The notes under the pieces were generated by a model. The model made no database searches and was not told the origin of the DNA. It was given only the letters and a program-made list of their open reading frames with translations. A stretch of DNA of 64,000 nt from Petrolisthes cinctipes (taxonomy: Eukaryota; Arthropoda; Malacostraca; Decapoda; Porcellanidae). Positions 1 through 11,600 of the stretch are shown in pieces. The first letter of the stretch is position 1. Every line of letters starts with the position of its first letter. Made by a program: the position numbers and the translations under genes. The stretch lies in the NCBI GenBank assembly GCA_033782935.1, contig JAWQEG010000477.1, positions 1,240,001 to 1,304,000 on the forward strand, in the 5' to 3' direction.

Positions 1-614
1 ATTTGAGATATAAACGGGTACAGAAGATACATGCACATATTGACTTTGGGCATCTAAAATATCGATTTTCAGCATGTTTTGGGCCTGTATTTTGAAAATA
101 CTCTAACACTGAGTAGGCATGTACAGATTGCTTCTGGGACCCCAAAATATTGAATTTTCGGGTGTTTTGAGCCTGAATTTGAAATATAAACGGGTACTGA
201 AGATGCATGCACATATCGACTTTTGTGCACCTAAAAGATCGATTTTCAGTATGTTTTGAGCATGTATTTTGAAAATACTCTAACACGGAGTAGGCATGTA
301 CAGATCGCTTCTGGGACCCCAAAATATCGAATTTTCGGGTGTTTAGGGCCAGAATTTGAGATATAAACGGTACAGAAGATGCATGCACATATCAACTTTT
401 GGGCACCTAAAAGATCGATTTTCAGTATGTTTTTGGCCTGTATTTTGAAAATACTCTAACACGGAGTAGGCATGTACAGATACCTTCTGGGACCTCTAAA
501 TATCGAATTTTCGGGTGTTTTGGAACTGAATTTGAGATATCGATTTTTTGGCACCTAAAATATCGATTTTCAGCATGTTTTTAGCCTATATTTTGAAAAT
601 ATTCTAGCACTGTG
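1..614. repeat. Partial 2,679-bp HOR copy (3' tail)
   Basis: Position 1 aligns with position 2680, so this is the end of a unit cut by the window edge. It holds the rest of monomer 13, then monomers 14, 15 and 16. Differences from copy 1 seen by eye are GAAATATAAAC near 181 instead of GAGATATAAAC, and an A instead of G at 524. Confidence 0.9.
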
Positions 615-790
615 TAGGCATGTACAGATTGCTTCTGGGACCCCAAAATATTGAATTTTCGGGTGTTTTGAGCCTGAATTTGAGATATAAACGGGTACAG
701 AAGATACATGCACATATTGACTTTGGGCATCTAAAATATCGATTTTCAGCATGTTTTGGGCCTGTATTTTGAAAATACTCTAACACTGAG
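615..790. repeat. Monomer type a (176 bp), exemplar
   Basis: First monomer of HOR copy 1. It is recognised by CAGATTGCTTCTGG, AATATTGAATTTTCGGG, GAGCCTGAATTTGAG, TACAGAAGATACATGCAC, GGGCATCTAAAATATCG, and an end in CAGCATGTTTTGGGCCTG then CTAACACTGAG. It carries TpG at three positions where type b' has CpG (630-631, 652-653, 718-719). It starts a trimer and follows a short c-type monomer. Confidence 0.9.
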
Positions 791-967
791 TAGGCATGTA
801 CAGATTGCTTCTGGGACCCCAAAATATTGAGTTTTCGGGTGTTTTGAGCCTGAATTTGAGATATAAACGGGTACTGAAGATGCATGCACATATCGACTTT
901 TGTGCACCTAAAAGATCGATTTTCAGTATGTTTTGAGCATGTATTTTGAAAATACTCTAACACGGAG
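791..967. repeat. Monomer type b (177 bp), exemplar
   Basis: Second monomer of the trimer. It is recognised by GGGTACTGAAGATGCATG, CGACTTTTGTGCACC, AAAAGATCGATTTTCAG and TATGTTTTGAGCATG, ending in CTAACACGGAG. Its left half resembles type a (TTGCTTC, ATTGA), and its right half retains the CpG of b'. This copy has ATTGAGTTTTCGGG instead of ATTGAATTTTCGGG. That variant recurs at the same place in every 2,679 bp unit of the first domain, so it is a good HOR register mark. Confidence 0.9.
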
Positions 968-1115
968 TAGGCATGTACAGATCGCTTCTGGGACCCCTAA
1001 ATATCGAATTTTCGGGTGTTTTGGGACTGAATTTGAGATATCGACTTTTTGGCACCTAAAAGATCGATTTTTAGCATGTTTTTAGCCTATATTTTGAAAA
1101 TATTCTAGCACTGAG
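968..1115. repeat. Short monomer type c (148 bp), exemplar
   Basis: Third monomer of the trimer. It is recognised by GGGACCCCTAAATATCG, TTTTGGGACTGAATTTGAG, then GATATCGACTTTTTGGCACC, TTTTTAGCATGTTTTTAGCC and ATATTTTGAAAATAT followed by CTAGCACTG. Relative to type b' it lacks exactly 29 bp (the counterpart of 1366-1394). The missing segment ends in the same ATAT that precedes it, so the junction ATAT at 1038-1041 looks like a direct-repeat-mediated deletion. At 148 bp it is close to one nucleosome core length. Confidence 0.9.
1089..1103. other. 15-bp dyad ATATTTT-G-AAAATAT in short monomers (exemplar)
   Basis: Seven bases mirror seven around a central G. The dyad is present in nearly every c and c' monomer. 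Long monomers keep a 13-bp version, TATTTT-G-AAAATA. A few later copies have lost it, for example CTATATTTTAAAAATATTC near 36615 and 38775. Dyads of this kind are reported in centromeric satellites that lack CENP-B boxes; a role here is inference. Confidence 0.7.
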
Positions 1116-1291
1116 TAGGCATGTACAGATTGCTTCTGGGACCCCAAAATATTGAATTTTCGGGTGTTTTGAGCCTGAATTTGAGATATAAACGGGTACA
1201 GAAGATACATGCACATATTGACTTTGGGCACCAAAAATATCGATTTTCAGCATGTTTTGGGCCTGAATTTTGAAAATACTCTAACACGGAG
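1116..1291. repeat. Monomer type a' (176 bp), exemplar
   Basis: It resembles type a, but has GGGCACCAAAAATATCG in place of GGGCATCTAAAATATCG, and it ends GGGCCTGAATTTTG then CTAACACGGAG. It opens the alternate trimer. In HOR position 10 (2117-2292 and its equivalents) it carries a two-base variant, ATTTCTGCTGGG instead of ATTGCTTCTGGG, in every copy of the first domain. Confidence 0.88.
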
Positions 1292-1468
1292 TAGGCATGT
1301 ACAGATCGCTTCTGGGACCCCAAAATATCGAATTTTCGGGTGTTTAGGGCCAGAATTTGAGATATAAACGGGTACAGAAGATGCATGCACATATCGACTT
1401 TTGGGCACCTAAAAGATCGATTTTCAGTATGTTTTTGGCCTGTATTTTGAAAATACTCTAACACGGAG
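1292..1468. repeat. Monomer type b' (177 bp), exemplar
   Basis: It is recognised by CAGATCGCTTCTGG, AATATCGAATTTTCGGG, GTGTTTAGGGCCAGAATTTG, TACAGAAGATGCATGCAC, CGACTTTTGGGCACC and TATGTTTTTGGCCTG. This is the most CpG-rich monomer type. It includes the 29-bp segment missing from short monomers (1366-1394), an 8-bp palindrome TGCATGCA (1382-1389) and TATAAA (1363-1368). Confidence 0.9.
1366..1394. other. 29-bp segment present in long and absent from short monomers
   Basis: The segment runs from AAACGGGTACAG through TGCATGCACATAT. It is preceded by ATAT and ends in ATAT. Removing it from b' yields exactly the GAGATATCGAC seen in c-type monomers (1038-1041 is the join). It contains an 8-bp palindrome and most of the TATAAA motif, so short monomers lack both. 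Confidence 0.85.
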
Positions 1469-1615
1469 TAGGCATATACAGATACCTTCTGGGACCTCTA
1501 AATATCGAATTTTCGGGTGTTTTGGGACTGAATTTCAGATATCGATTTTTGGCACCTAAAATGTCGATTTTTAGCATGTTTTTAGCCTATATTTTGAAAA
1601 TATTCTAATACTGTG
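1469..1615. repeat. Short monomer type c' (147 bp), exemplar
   Basis: It is recognised by TAGGCATATACAGATACC, GGGACCTCTAAATATCG, GACTGAATTTCAGATATCG, ATTTTTGGCACCTAAAATG and ATATTTTGAAAATATTC then TAATACTGTG. It shares the 29-bp deletion with type c and is one T shorter. That T makes its trimer 500 bp instead of 501 in the first domain. Later domains mostly carry GAGATATCGATTTTTTGGC (148 bp) and GGCATGTACAG instead. Confidence 0.88.
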
Positions 1616-2969
1616 TAGGCATGTACAGATTGCTTCTGGGACCCCAAAATATTGAATTTTCGGGTGTTTTGAGCCTGAATTTGAGATATAAACGGGTACA
1701 GAAGATACATGCACATATTGACTTTGGGCATCTAAAATATCGATTTTCAGCATGTTTTGGGCCTGTATTTTGAAAATACTCTAACACTGAGTAGGCATGT
1801 ACAGATTGCTTCTGGGACCCCAAAATATTGAATTTTCGGGTGTTTTGAGCCTGAATTTGAGATATAAACGGGTACTGAAGATGCATGCACATATCGACTT
1901 TTGTGCACCTAAAAGATCGATTTTCAGTATGTTTTGAGCATGTATTTTGAAAATACTCTAACACGGAGTAGGCATGTACAGATCGCTTCTGGGACCCCTA
2001 AATATCGAATTTTCGGGTGTTTTGGGACTGAATTTGAGATATCGACTTTTTGGCACCTAAAAGATCGATTTTTAGCATGTTTTTAGCCTATATTTTGAAA
2101 ATATTCTAGCACTGTGTAGGCATGTACAGATTTCTGCTGGGACCCCAAAATATTGAATTTTCGGGTGTTTTGAGCCTGAATTTGAGATATAAACGGGTAC
2201 AGAAGATACATGCACATATTGACTTTGGGCACCAAAAATATCGATTTTCAGCATGTTTTGGGCCTGAATTTTGAAAATACTCTAACACGGAGTAGGCATG
2301 TACAGATCGCTTCTGGGACCCCAAAATATCGAATTTTCGGGTGTTTAGGGCCAGAATTTGAGATATAAACGGGTACAGAAGATGCATGCACATATCGACT
2401 TTTGGGCACCTAAAAGATCGATTTTCAGTATGTTTTTGGCCTGTATTTTGAAAATACTCTAACACGGAGTAGGCATATACAGATACCTTCTGGGACCTCT
2501 AAATATCGAATTTTCGGGTGTTTTGGGACTGAATTTCAGATATCGATTTTTGGCACCTAAAATGTCGATTTTTAGCATGTTTTTAGCCTATATTTTGAAA
2601 ATATTCTAATACTGTGTAGGCATGTACAGATTGCTTCTGGGACCCCAAAATATTGAATTTTCGGGTGTTTTGAGCCTGAATTTGAGATATAAACGGGTAC
2701 AGAAGATACATGCACATATTGACTTTGGGCATCTAAAATATCGATTTTCAGCATGTTTTGGGCCTGTATTTTGAAAATACTCTAACACTGAGTAGGCATG
2801 TACAGATTGCTTCTGGGACCCCAAAATATTGAATTTTCGGGTGTTTTGAGCCTGAATTTGAGATATAAACGGGTACTGAAGATGCATGCACATATCGACT
2901 TTTGTGCACCTAAAAGATCGATTTTCAGTATGTTTTGAGCATGTATTTTGAAAATACTCTAACACGGAG

Positions 2970-3145
2970 TAGGCATGTACAGATCGCTTCTGGGACCCCA
3001 AAATATCGAATTTTCGGGTGTTTAGGGCCAGAATTTGAGATATAAACGGTACAGAAGATGCATGCACATATCAACTTTTGGGCACCTAAAAGATCGATTT
3101 TCAGTATGTTTTTGGCCTGTATTTTGAAAATACTCTAACACGGAG
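2970..3145. repeat. Monomer 15 of the HOR: extra b'-like monomer that makes the tetramer
   Basis: This 176-bp b'-like monomer sits between a b and a c' monomer and turns the fifth trimer into a 677-bp tetramer. It reads AAACGGTACAG, one G fewer than AAACGGGTACAG, and CATATCAACTTTTGGG instead of CATATCGACTTTTGGG. Both marks recur at this HOR position in the regular copies. The CG to CA change is a CpG transition on the complementary strand. Confidence 0.85.
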
Positions 3146-3293
3146 TAGGCATGTACAGATACCTTCTGGGACCTCTAAATATCGAATTTTCGGGTGTTTT
3201 GGGACTGAATTTGAGATATCGATTTTTTGGCACCTAAAATATCGATTTTCAGCATGTTTTTAGCCTATATTTTGAAAATATTCTAGCACTGTG

Positions 3294-5972
3294 TAGGCAT
3301 GTACAGATTGCTTCTGGGACCCCAAAATATTGAATTTTCGGGTGTTTTGAGCCTGAATTTGAGATATAAACGGGTACAGAAGATACATGCACATATTGAC
3401 TTTGGGCATCTAAAATATCGATTTTCAGCATGTTTTGGGCCTGTATTTTGAAAATACTCTAACACTGAGTAGGCATGTACAGATTGCTTCTGGGACCCCA
3501 AAATATTGAGTTTTCGGGTGTTTTGAGCCTGAATTTGAGATATAAACGGGTACTGAAGATGCATGCACATATCGACTTTTGTGCACCTAAAAGATCGATT
3601 TTCAGTATGTTTTGAGCATGTATTTTGAAAATACTCTAACACGGAGTAGGCATGTACAGATCGCTTCTGGGACCCCTAAATATCGAATTTTCGGGTGTTT
3701 TGGGACTGAATTTGAGATATCGACTTTTTGGCACCTAAAAGATCGATTTTTAGCATGTTTTTAGCCTATATTTTGAAAATATTCTAGCACTGAGTAGGCA
3801 TGTACAGATTGCTTCTGGGACCCCAAAATATTGAATTTTCGGGTGTTTTGAGCCTGAATTTGAGATATAAACGGGTACAGAAGATACATGCACATATTGA
3901 CTTTGGGCACCAAAAATATCGATTTTCAGCATGTTTTGGGCCTGAATTTTGAAAATACTCTAACACGGAGTAGGCATGTACAGATCGCTTCTGGGACCCC
4001 AAAATATCGAATTTTCGGGTGTTTAGGGCCAGAATTTGAGATATAAACGGGTACAGAAGATGCATGCACATATCGACTTTTGGGCACCTAAAAGATCGAT
4101 TTTCAGTATGTTTTTGGCCTGTATTTTGAAAATACTCTAACACGGAGTAGGCATATACAGATACCTTCTGGGACCTCTAAATATCGAATTTTCGGGTGTT
4201 TTGGGACTGAATTTCAGATATCGATTTTTGGCACCTAAAATGTCGATTTTTAGCATGTTTTTAGCCTATATTTTGAAAATATTCTAATACTGTGTAGGCA
4301 CGTACAGATTGCTTCTGGGACCCCAAAATATTGAATTTTCGGGTGTTTTGAGCCTGAATTTGAGATATAAACGGGTACAGAAGATACATGCACATATTGA
4401 CTTTGGGCATCTAAAATATCGATTTTCAGCATGTTTTGGGCCTGTATTTTGAAAATACTCTAACACTGAGTAGGCATGTACAGATTGCTTCTGGGACCCC
4501 AAAATATTGAATTTTCGGGTGTTTTGAGCCTGAATTTGAGATATAAACGGGTACTGAAGATGCATGCACATATCGACTTTTGTGCACCTAAAAGATCGAT
4601 TTTCAGTATGTTTTGAGCATGTATTTTGAAAATACTCTAACACGGAGTAGGCATGTACAGATCGCTTCTGGGACCCCTAAATATCGAATTTTCGGGTGTT
4701 TTGGGACTGAATTTGAGATATCGACTTTTTGGCACCTAAAAGATCGATTTTTAGCATGTTTTTAGCCTATATTTTGAAAATATTCTAGCACTGTGTAGGC
4801 ATGTACAGATTTCTGCTGGGACCCCAAAATATTGAATTTTCGGGTGTTTTGAGCCTGAATTTGAGATATAAACGGGTACAGAAGATACATGCACATATTG
4901 ACTTTGGGCACCAAAAATATCGATTTTCAGCATGTTTTGGGCCTGAATTTTGAAAATACTCTAACACGGAGTAGGCATGTACAGATCGCTTCTGGGACCC
5001 CAAAATATCGAATTTTCGGGTGTTTGGGGCCAGAATTTGAGATATAAACGGGTACAGAAGATGCATGCACATATCGACTTTTGGGCACCTAAAAGATCGA
5101 TTTTCAGTATGTTTTTGGCCTGTATTTTGAAAATACTCTAACACGGAGTAGGCATATACAGATACCTTCTGGGACCTCTAAATATCGAATTTTCGGGTGT
5201 TTTGGGACTGAATTTCAGATATCGATTTTTGGCACCTAAAATGTCGATTTTTAGCATGTTTTTAGCCTATATTTTGAAAATATTCTAATACTGTGTAGGC
5301 ATGTACAGATTGCTTCTGGGACCCCAAAATATTGAATTTTCGGGTGTTTTGAGCCTGAATTTGAGATATAAACGGGTACAGAAGATACATGCACATATTG
5401 ACTTTGGGCATCTAAAATATCGATTTTCAGCATGTTTTGGGCCTGTATTTTGAAAATACTCTAACACTGAGTAGGCATGTACAGATTGCTTCTGGGACCC
5501 CAAAATATTGAATTTTCGGGTGTTTTGAGCCTGAATTTGAGATATAAACGGGTACTGAAGATGCATGCACATATCGACTTTTGTGCACCTAAAAGATCGA
5601 TTTTCAGTATGTTTTGAGCATGTATTTTGAAAATACTCTAACACGGAGTAGGCATGTACAGATCGCTTCTGGGACCCCAAAATATCGAATTTTCGGGTGT
5701 TTAGGGCCAGAATTTGAGATATAAACGGTACAGAAGATGCATGCACATATCAACTTTTGGGCACCTAAAAGATCGATTTTCAGTATGTTTTTGGCCTGTA
5801 TTTTGAAAATACTCTAACACGGAGTAGGCATGTACAGATACCTTCTGGGACCTCTAAATATCGAATTTTCGGGTGTTTTGGGACTGAATTTGAGATATCG
5901 ATTTTTTGGCACCTAAAATATCGATTTTCAGCATGTTTTTAGCCTATATTTTGAAAATATTCTAGCACTGTG
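3294..5972. repeat. HOR copy 2, 2,679 bp
   Basis: Same 16-monomer order and lengths as copy 1. Private bases seen are C at 4301 (GGCACGTACAG) and G at 5026 (GTGTTTGGGGCC instead of GTGTTTAGGGCC). I noticed no indel relative to copy 1. Confidence 0.92.
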
Positions 5973-8651
5973 TAGGCATGTACAGATTGCTTCTGGGACC
6001 CCAAAATATTGAATTTTCGGGTGTTTTGAGCCTGAATTTGAGATATAAACGGGTACAGAAGATACATGCACATATTGACTTTGGGCATCTAAAATATCGA
6101 TTTTCAGCATGTTTTGGGCCTGTATTTTGAAAATACTCTAACACTGAGTAGGCATGTACAGATTGCTTCTGGGACCCCAAAATATTGAGTTTTCGGGTGT
6201 TTTGAGCCTGAATTTGAGATATAAACGGGTACTGAAGATGCATGCACATATCGACTTTTGTGCACCTAAAAGATCGATTTTCAGTATGTTTTGAGCATGT
6301 ATTTTGAAAATACTCTAACACGGAGTAGGCATGTACAGATCGCTTCTGGGACCCCTAAATATCGAATTTTCGGGTGTTTTGGGACTGAATTTGAGATATC
6401 GACTTTTTGGCACCTAAAAGATCGATTTTTAGCATGTTTTTAGCCTATATTTTGAAAATATTCTAGCACTGAGTAGGCATGTACAGATTGCTTCTGGGAC
6501 CCCAAAATATTGAATTTTCGGGTGTTTTGAGCCTGAATTTGAGATATAAACGGGTACAGAAGATACATGCACATATTGACTTTGGGCACCAAAAATATCG
6601 ATTTTCAGCATGTTTTGGGCCTGAATTTTGAAAATACTCTAACACGGAGTAGGCATGTACAGATCGCTTCTGGGACCCCAAAATATCGAATTTTCGGGTG
6701 TTTAGGGCCAGAATTTGAGATATAAACGGGTACAGAAGATGCATGCACATATCGACTTTTGGGCACCTAAAAGATCGATTTTCAGTATGTTTTTGGCCTG
6801 TATTTTGAAAATACTCTAACACGGAGTAGGCATATACAGATACCTTCTGGGACCTCTAAATATCGAATTTTCGGGTGTTTTGGGACTGAATTTCAGATAT
6901 CGATTTTTGGCACCTAAAATGTCGATTTTTAGCATGTTTTTAGCCTATATTTTGAAAATATTCTAATACTGTGTAGGCATGTACAGATTGCTTCTGGGAC
7001 CCCAAAATATTGAATTTTCGGGTGTTTTGAGCCTGAATTTGAGATATAAACGGGTACAGAAGATACATGCACATATTGACTTTGGGCATCTAAAATATCG
7101 ATTTTCAGCATGTTTTGGGCCTGTATTTTGAAAATACTCTAACACTGAGTAGGCATGTACAGATTGCTTCTGGGACCCCAAAATATTGAATTTTCGGGTG
7201 TTTTGAGCCTGAATTTGAGATATAAACGGGTACTGAAGATGCATGCACATATCGACTTTTGTGCACCTAAAAGATCGATTTTCAGTATGTTTTGAGCATG
7301 TATTTTGAAAATACTCTAACACGGAGTAGGCATGTACAGATCGCTTCTGGGACCCCTAAATATCGAATTTTCGGGTGTTTTGGGACTGAATTTGAGATAT
7401 CGACTTTTTGGCACCTAAAAGATCGATTTTTAGCATGTTTTTGGCCTATATTTTGAAAATATTCTAGCACTGTGTAGGCATGTACAGATTTCTGCTGGGA
7501 CCCCAAAATATTGAATTTTCGGGTGTTTTGAGCCTGAATTTGAGATATAAACGGGTACAGAAGATACATGCACATATTGACTTTGGGCACCAAAAATATC
7601 GATTTTCAGCATGTTTTGGGCCTGAATTTTGAAAATACTCTAACACGGAGTAGGCATGTACAGATCGCTTCTGGGACCCCAAAATATCGAATTTTCGGGT
7701 GTTTAGGGCCAGAATTTGAGATATAAACGGGTACAGAAGATGCATGCACATATCGACTTTTGGGCACCTAAAAGATCGATTTTCAGTATGTTTTTGGCCT
7801 GTATTTTGAAAATACTCTAACACGGAGTAGGCATATACAGATACCTTCTGGGACCTCTAAATATCGAATTTTCGGGTGTTTTGGGACTGAATTTCAGATA
7901 TCGATTTTTGGCACCTAAAATGTCGATTTTTAGCATGTTTTTAGCCTATATTTTGAAAATATTCTAATACTGTGTAGGCATGTACAGATTGCTTCTGGGA
8001 CCCCAAAATATTGAATTTTCGGGTGTTTTGAGTCTGAATTTGAGATATAAACGGGTACAGAAGATACATGCACATATTGACTTTGGGCATCTAAAATATC
8101 GATTTTCAGCATGTTTTGGGCCTGTATTTTGAAAATACTCTAACACTGAGTAGGCATGTACAGATTGCTTCTGGGACCCCAAAATATTGAATTTTCGGGT
8201 GTTTTGAGCCTGAATTTGAGATATAAACGGGTACTGAAGATGCATGCACATATCGACTTTTGTGCACCTAAAAGATCGATTTTCAGTATGTTTTGAGCAT
8301 GTATTTTGAAAATACTCTAACACGGAGTAGGCATGTACAGATCGCTTCTGGGACCCCAAAATATCGAATTTTCGGGTGTTTAGGGCCAGAATTTGAGATA
8401 TAAACGGTACAGAAGATGCATGCACATATCAACTTTTGGGCACCTAAAAGATCGATTTTCAGTATGTTTTTGGCCTGTATTTTGAAAATACTCTAACACG
8501 GAGTAGGCATGTACAGATACCTTCTGGGACCTCTAAATATCGAATTTTCGGGTGTTTTGGGACTGAATTTGAGATATCGATTTTTTGGCACCTAAAATAT
8601 CGATTTTCAGCATGTTTTTAGCCTATATTTTGAAAATATTCTAGCACAGTG
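5973..8651. repeat. HOR copy 3, 2,679 bp
   Basis: Same order and length as copy 1. Private bases seen are G at 7443 (TTTTTGGCCTATA instead of TTTTTAGCCTATA) and T at 8033 (GAGTCTGAATT). A at 8648 in the last short monomer reads CTAGCACAGTG. Confidence 0.92.
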
Positions 8652-11600
8652 TAGGCATGTACAGATTGCTTCTGGGACCCCAAAATATTGAATTTTCGGG
8701 TGTTTTGAGCCTGAATTTGAGATATAAACGGGTACAGAAGATACATGCACATATTGACTTTGGGCATCTAAAATATCGATTTTCAGCATGTTTTGGGCCT
8801 GTATTTTGAAAATACTCTAACACTGAGTAGGCATGTACAGATTGCTTCTGGGACCCCAAAATATTGAGTTTTCGGGTGTTTTGAGCCTGAATTTGAGATA
8901 TAAACGGGTACTGAAGATGCATGCACATATCGACTTTTGTGCACCTAAAAGATCGATTTTCAGTATGTTTTGAGCATGTATTTTGAAAATACTCTAACAC
9001 GGAGTAGGCATGTACAGATCGCTTCTGGGACCCCTAAATATCGAATTTTCGGGTGTTTTGGGACTGAATTTGAGATATCGACTTTTTGGCACCTAAAAGA
9101 TCGATTTTTAGCATGTTTTTAGCCTATATTTTGAAAATATTCTAGCACTGAGTAGGCATGTACAGATTGCTTCTGGGACCCCAAAATATTGAATTTTCGG
9201 GTGTTTTGAGCCTGAATTTGAGATATAAACGGGTACAGAAGATACATGCACATATTGACTTTGGGCACCAAAAATATCGATTTTCAGCATGTTTTGGGCC
9301 TGAATTTTGAAAATACTCTAACACGGAGTAGGCATGTACAGATCGCTTCTGGGACCCCAAAATATCGAATTTTCGGGTGTTTAGGGCCAGAATTTGAGAT
9401 ATAAACGGGTACAGAAGATGCATGCACATATCGACTTTTGGGCACCTAAAAGATCGATTTTCAGTATGTTTTTGGCCTGTATTTTGAAAATACTCTAACA
9501 CGGAGTAGGCATATACAGATACCTTCTGGGACCTCTAAATATCGAATTTTCGGGTGTTTTGGGACTGAATTTCAGATATCGATTTTTGGCACCTAAAATG
9601 TCGATTTTTAGCATGTTTTTAGCCTATATTTTGAAAATATTCTAATACTGTGTAGGCATGTACAGATTGCTTCTGGGACCCCAAAATATTGAATTTTCGG
9701 GTGTTTTGAGCCTGAATTTGAGATATAAACGGGTACAGAAGATACATGCACATATTGACTTTGGGCATCTAAAATATCGATTTTCAGCATGTTTTGGGCC
9801 TGTATTTTGAAAATACTCTAACACTGAGTAGGCATGTACAGATTGCTTCTGGGACCCCAAAATATTGAATTTTCGGGTGTTTTGAGCCTGAATTTGAGAT
9901 ATAAACGGGTACAGAAGATGCATGCACATATCGACTTTTGTGCACCTAAAAGATCGATTTTCAGTATGTTTTGAGCATGTATTTTGAAAATACTCTAACA
10001 CGGAGTAGGCATGTACAGATCGCTTCTGGGACCCCTAAATATCGAATTTTCGGGTGTTTTGGGACTGAATTTGAGATATCGACTTTTTGGCACCTAAAAG
10101 ATCGATTTTTAGCATGTTTTTAGCCTATATTTTGAAAATATTCTAGCACTGTGTAGGCATGTACAGATTTCTGCTGGGACCCCAAAATATTGAATTTTCG
10201 GGTGTTTTGAGCCTGAATTTGAGATATAAACGGGTACAGAAGATACATGCACATATTGACTTTGGGCACCAAAAATATCGATTTTCAGCATGTTTTGGGC
10301 CTGAATTTTGAAAATACTCTAACACGGAGTAGGCATGTACAGATCGCTTCTGGGACCCCAAAATATCGAATTTTCGGGTGTTTAGGGCCAGAATTTGAGA
10401 TATAAACGGGTACAGAAGATGCATGCACATATCGACTTTTGGGCACCTAAAAGATCGATTTTCAGTATGTTTTTGGCCTGTATTTTGAAAATACTCTAAC
10501 ACGGAGTAGGCATATACAGATACCTTCTGGGACCTCTAAATATCGAATTTTCGGGTGTTTTGGGACTGAATTTCAGATATCGATTTTTGGCACCTAAAAT
10601 GTCGATTTTTAGCATGTTTTTAGCCTATATTTTGAAAATATTCTAATACTGTGTAGGCATGTACAGATTGCTTCTGGGACCCCAAAATATTGAATTTTCG
10701 GGGGTTTTGAGCCTGAATTTGAGATATAAACGGGTACAGAAGATACATGCACATATTGACTTTGGGCATCTAAAATATCGATTTTCAGCATGTTTTGGGC
10801 CTGTATTTTGAAAATACTCTAACACTGAGTAGGCATGTACAGATTGCTTCTGGGACCCCAAAATATTGAATTTTCGGGTGTTTTGAGCCTGAATTTGAGA
10901 TATAAACGGGTACTGAAGATGCATGCACATATCGACTTTTGTGCACCTAAAAGATCGATTTTCAGTATGTTTTGAGCATGTATTTTGAAAATACTCTAAC
11001 ACGGAGTAGGCATGTACAGATACCTTCTGGGACCTCTAAATATCGAATTTTCGGGTGTTTTGGGACTGAATTTGAGATATCGATTTTTTGGAACCTAAAA
11101 TATCGATTTTCAGCATGTTTTTAGCCTATATTTTGAAAATATTCTAGCACTGTGTAGGCATGTACAGATTGCTTCTGGGACCCCAAAATATTGAATTTTC
11201 GGGTGTTTTGAGCCTGAATTTGAGATATAAACGGGTACAGAAGATACATGCACATATTGACTTTGGGCATCTAAAATATCGATTTTCAGCATGTTTTGGG
11301 CCTGTATTTTGAAAATACTCTAACACTGAGTAGGCATGTACAGATTGCTTCTGGGACCCCAAAATATTGAATTTTCGGGTGTTTTGAGCCTGAATTTGAG
11401 ATATAAACGGGTACTGAAGATGCATGCACATATCGACTTTTGTGCACCTAAAAGATCGATTTTCAGTATGTTTTGAGCATGTATTTTGAAAATACTCTAA
11501 CACGGAGTAGGCATGTACAGATCGCTTCTGGGACCCCAAAATATCGAATTTTCGGGTGTTTAGGGCCAGAATTTGAGATATAAACGGTACAGAAGATGCA

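Larger units (their letters stand above)
615..3293. repeat. HOR copy 1, 16 monomers, 2,679 bp (reference)
   Basis: Monomer boundaries at TAGGCAT are 615, 791, 968, 1116, 1292, 1469, 1616, 1792, 1969, 2117, 2293, 2470, 2617, 2793, 2970 and 3146; the next copy starts at 3294. The order is a b c, a' b' c', a b c, a' b' c', a b b' c'. Trimer lengths are 501, 500, 501, 500 and 677. The unit is nested: monomer, trimer, alternating hexamer, then 16-mer. Confidence 0.93.

Noticed and set aside
1331..1347. CENP-B box (TTCG....A..CGGG pattern)
   Set aside because: TTCGGGTGTTTAGGG has the TTCG start, but lacks the A and the CGGG at the required distance. CGGG in AAACGGG is about 30 bp away. There is no match on either strand of the monomer.
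1342..1350. Plant-type telomere motif TTTAGGG in b' monomers
   Set aside because: It occurs once per b' monomer inside GTGTTTAGGGCC and never in tandem, so it is chance and not interstitial telomere.
1382..1389. TGCATGCA palindrome as a protein-binding operator
   Set aside because: It is common in long monomers, but lies in ordinary repeat sequence, and a type variant (ATACATGCAC) breaks it in all a monomers. There is no evidence of function.
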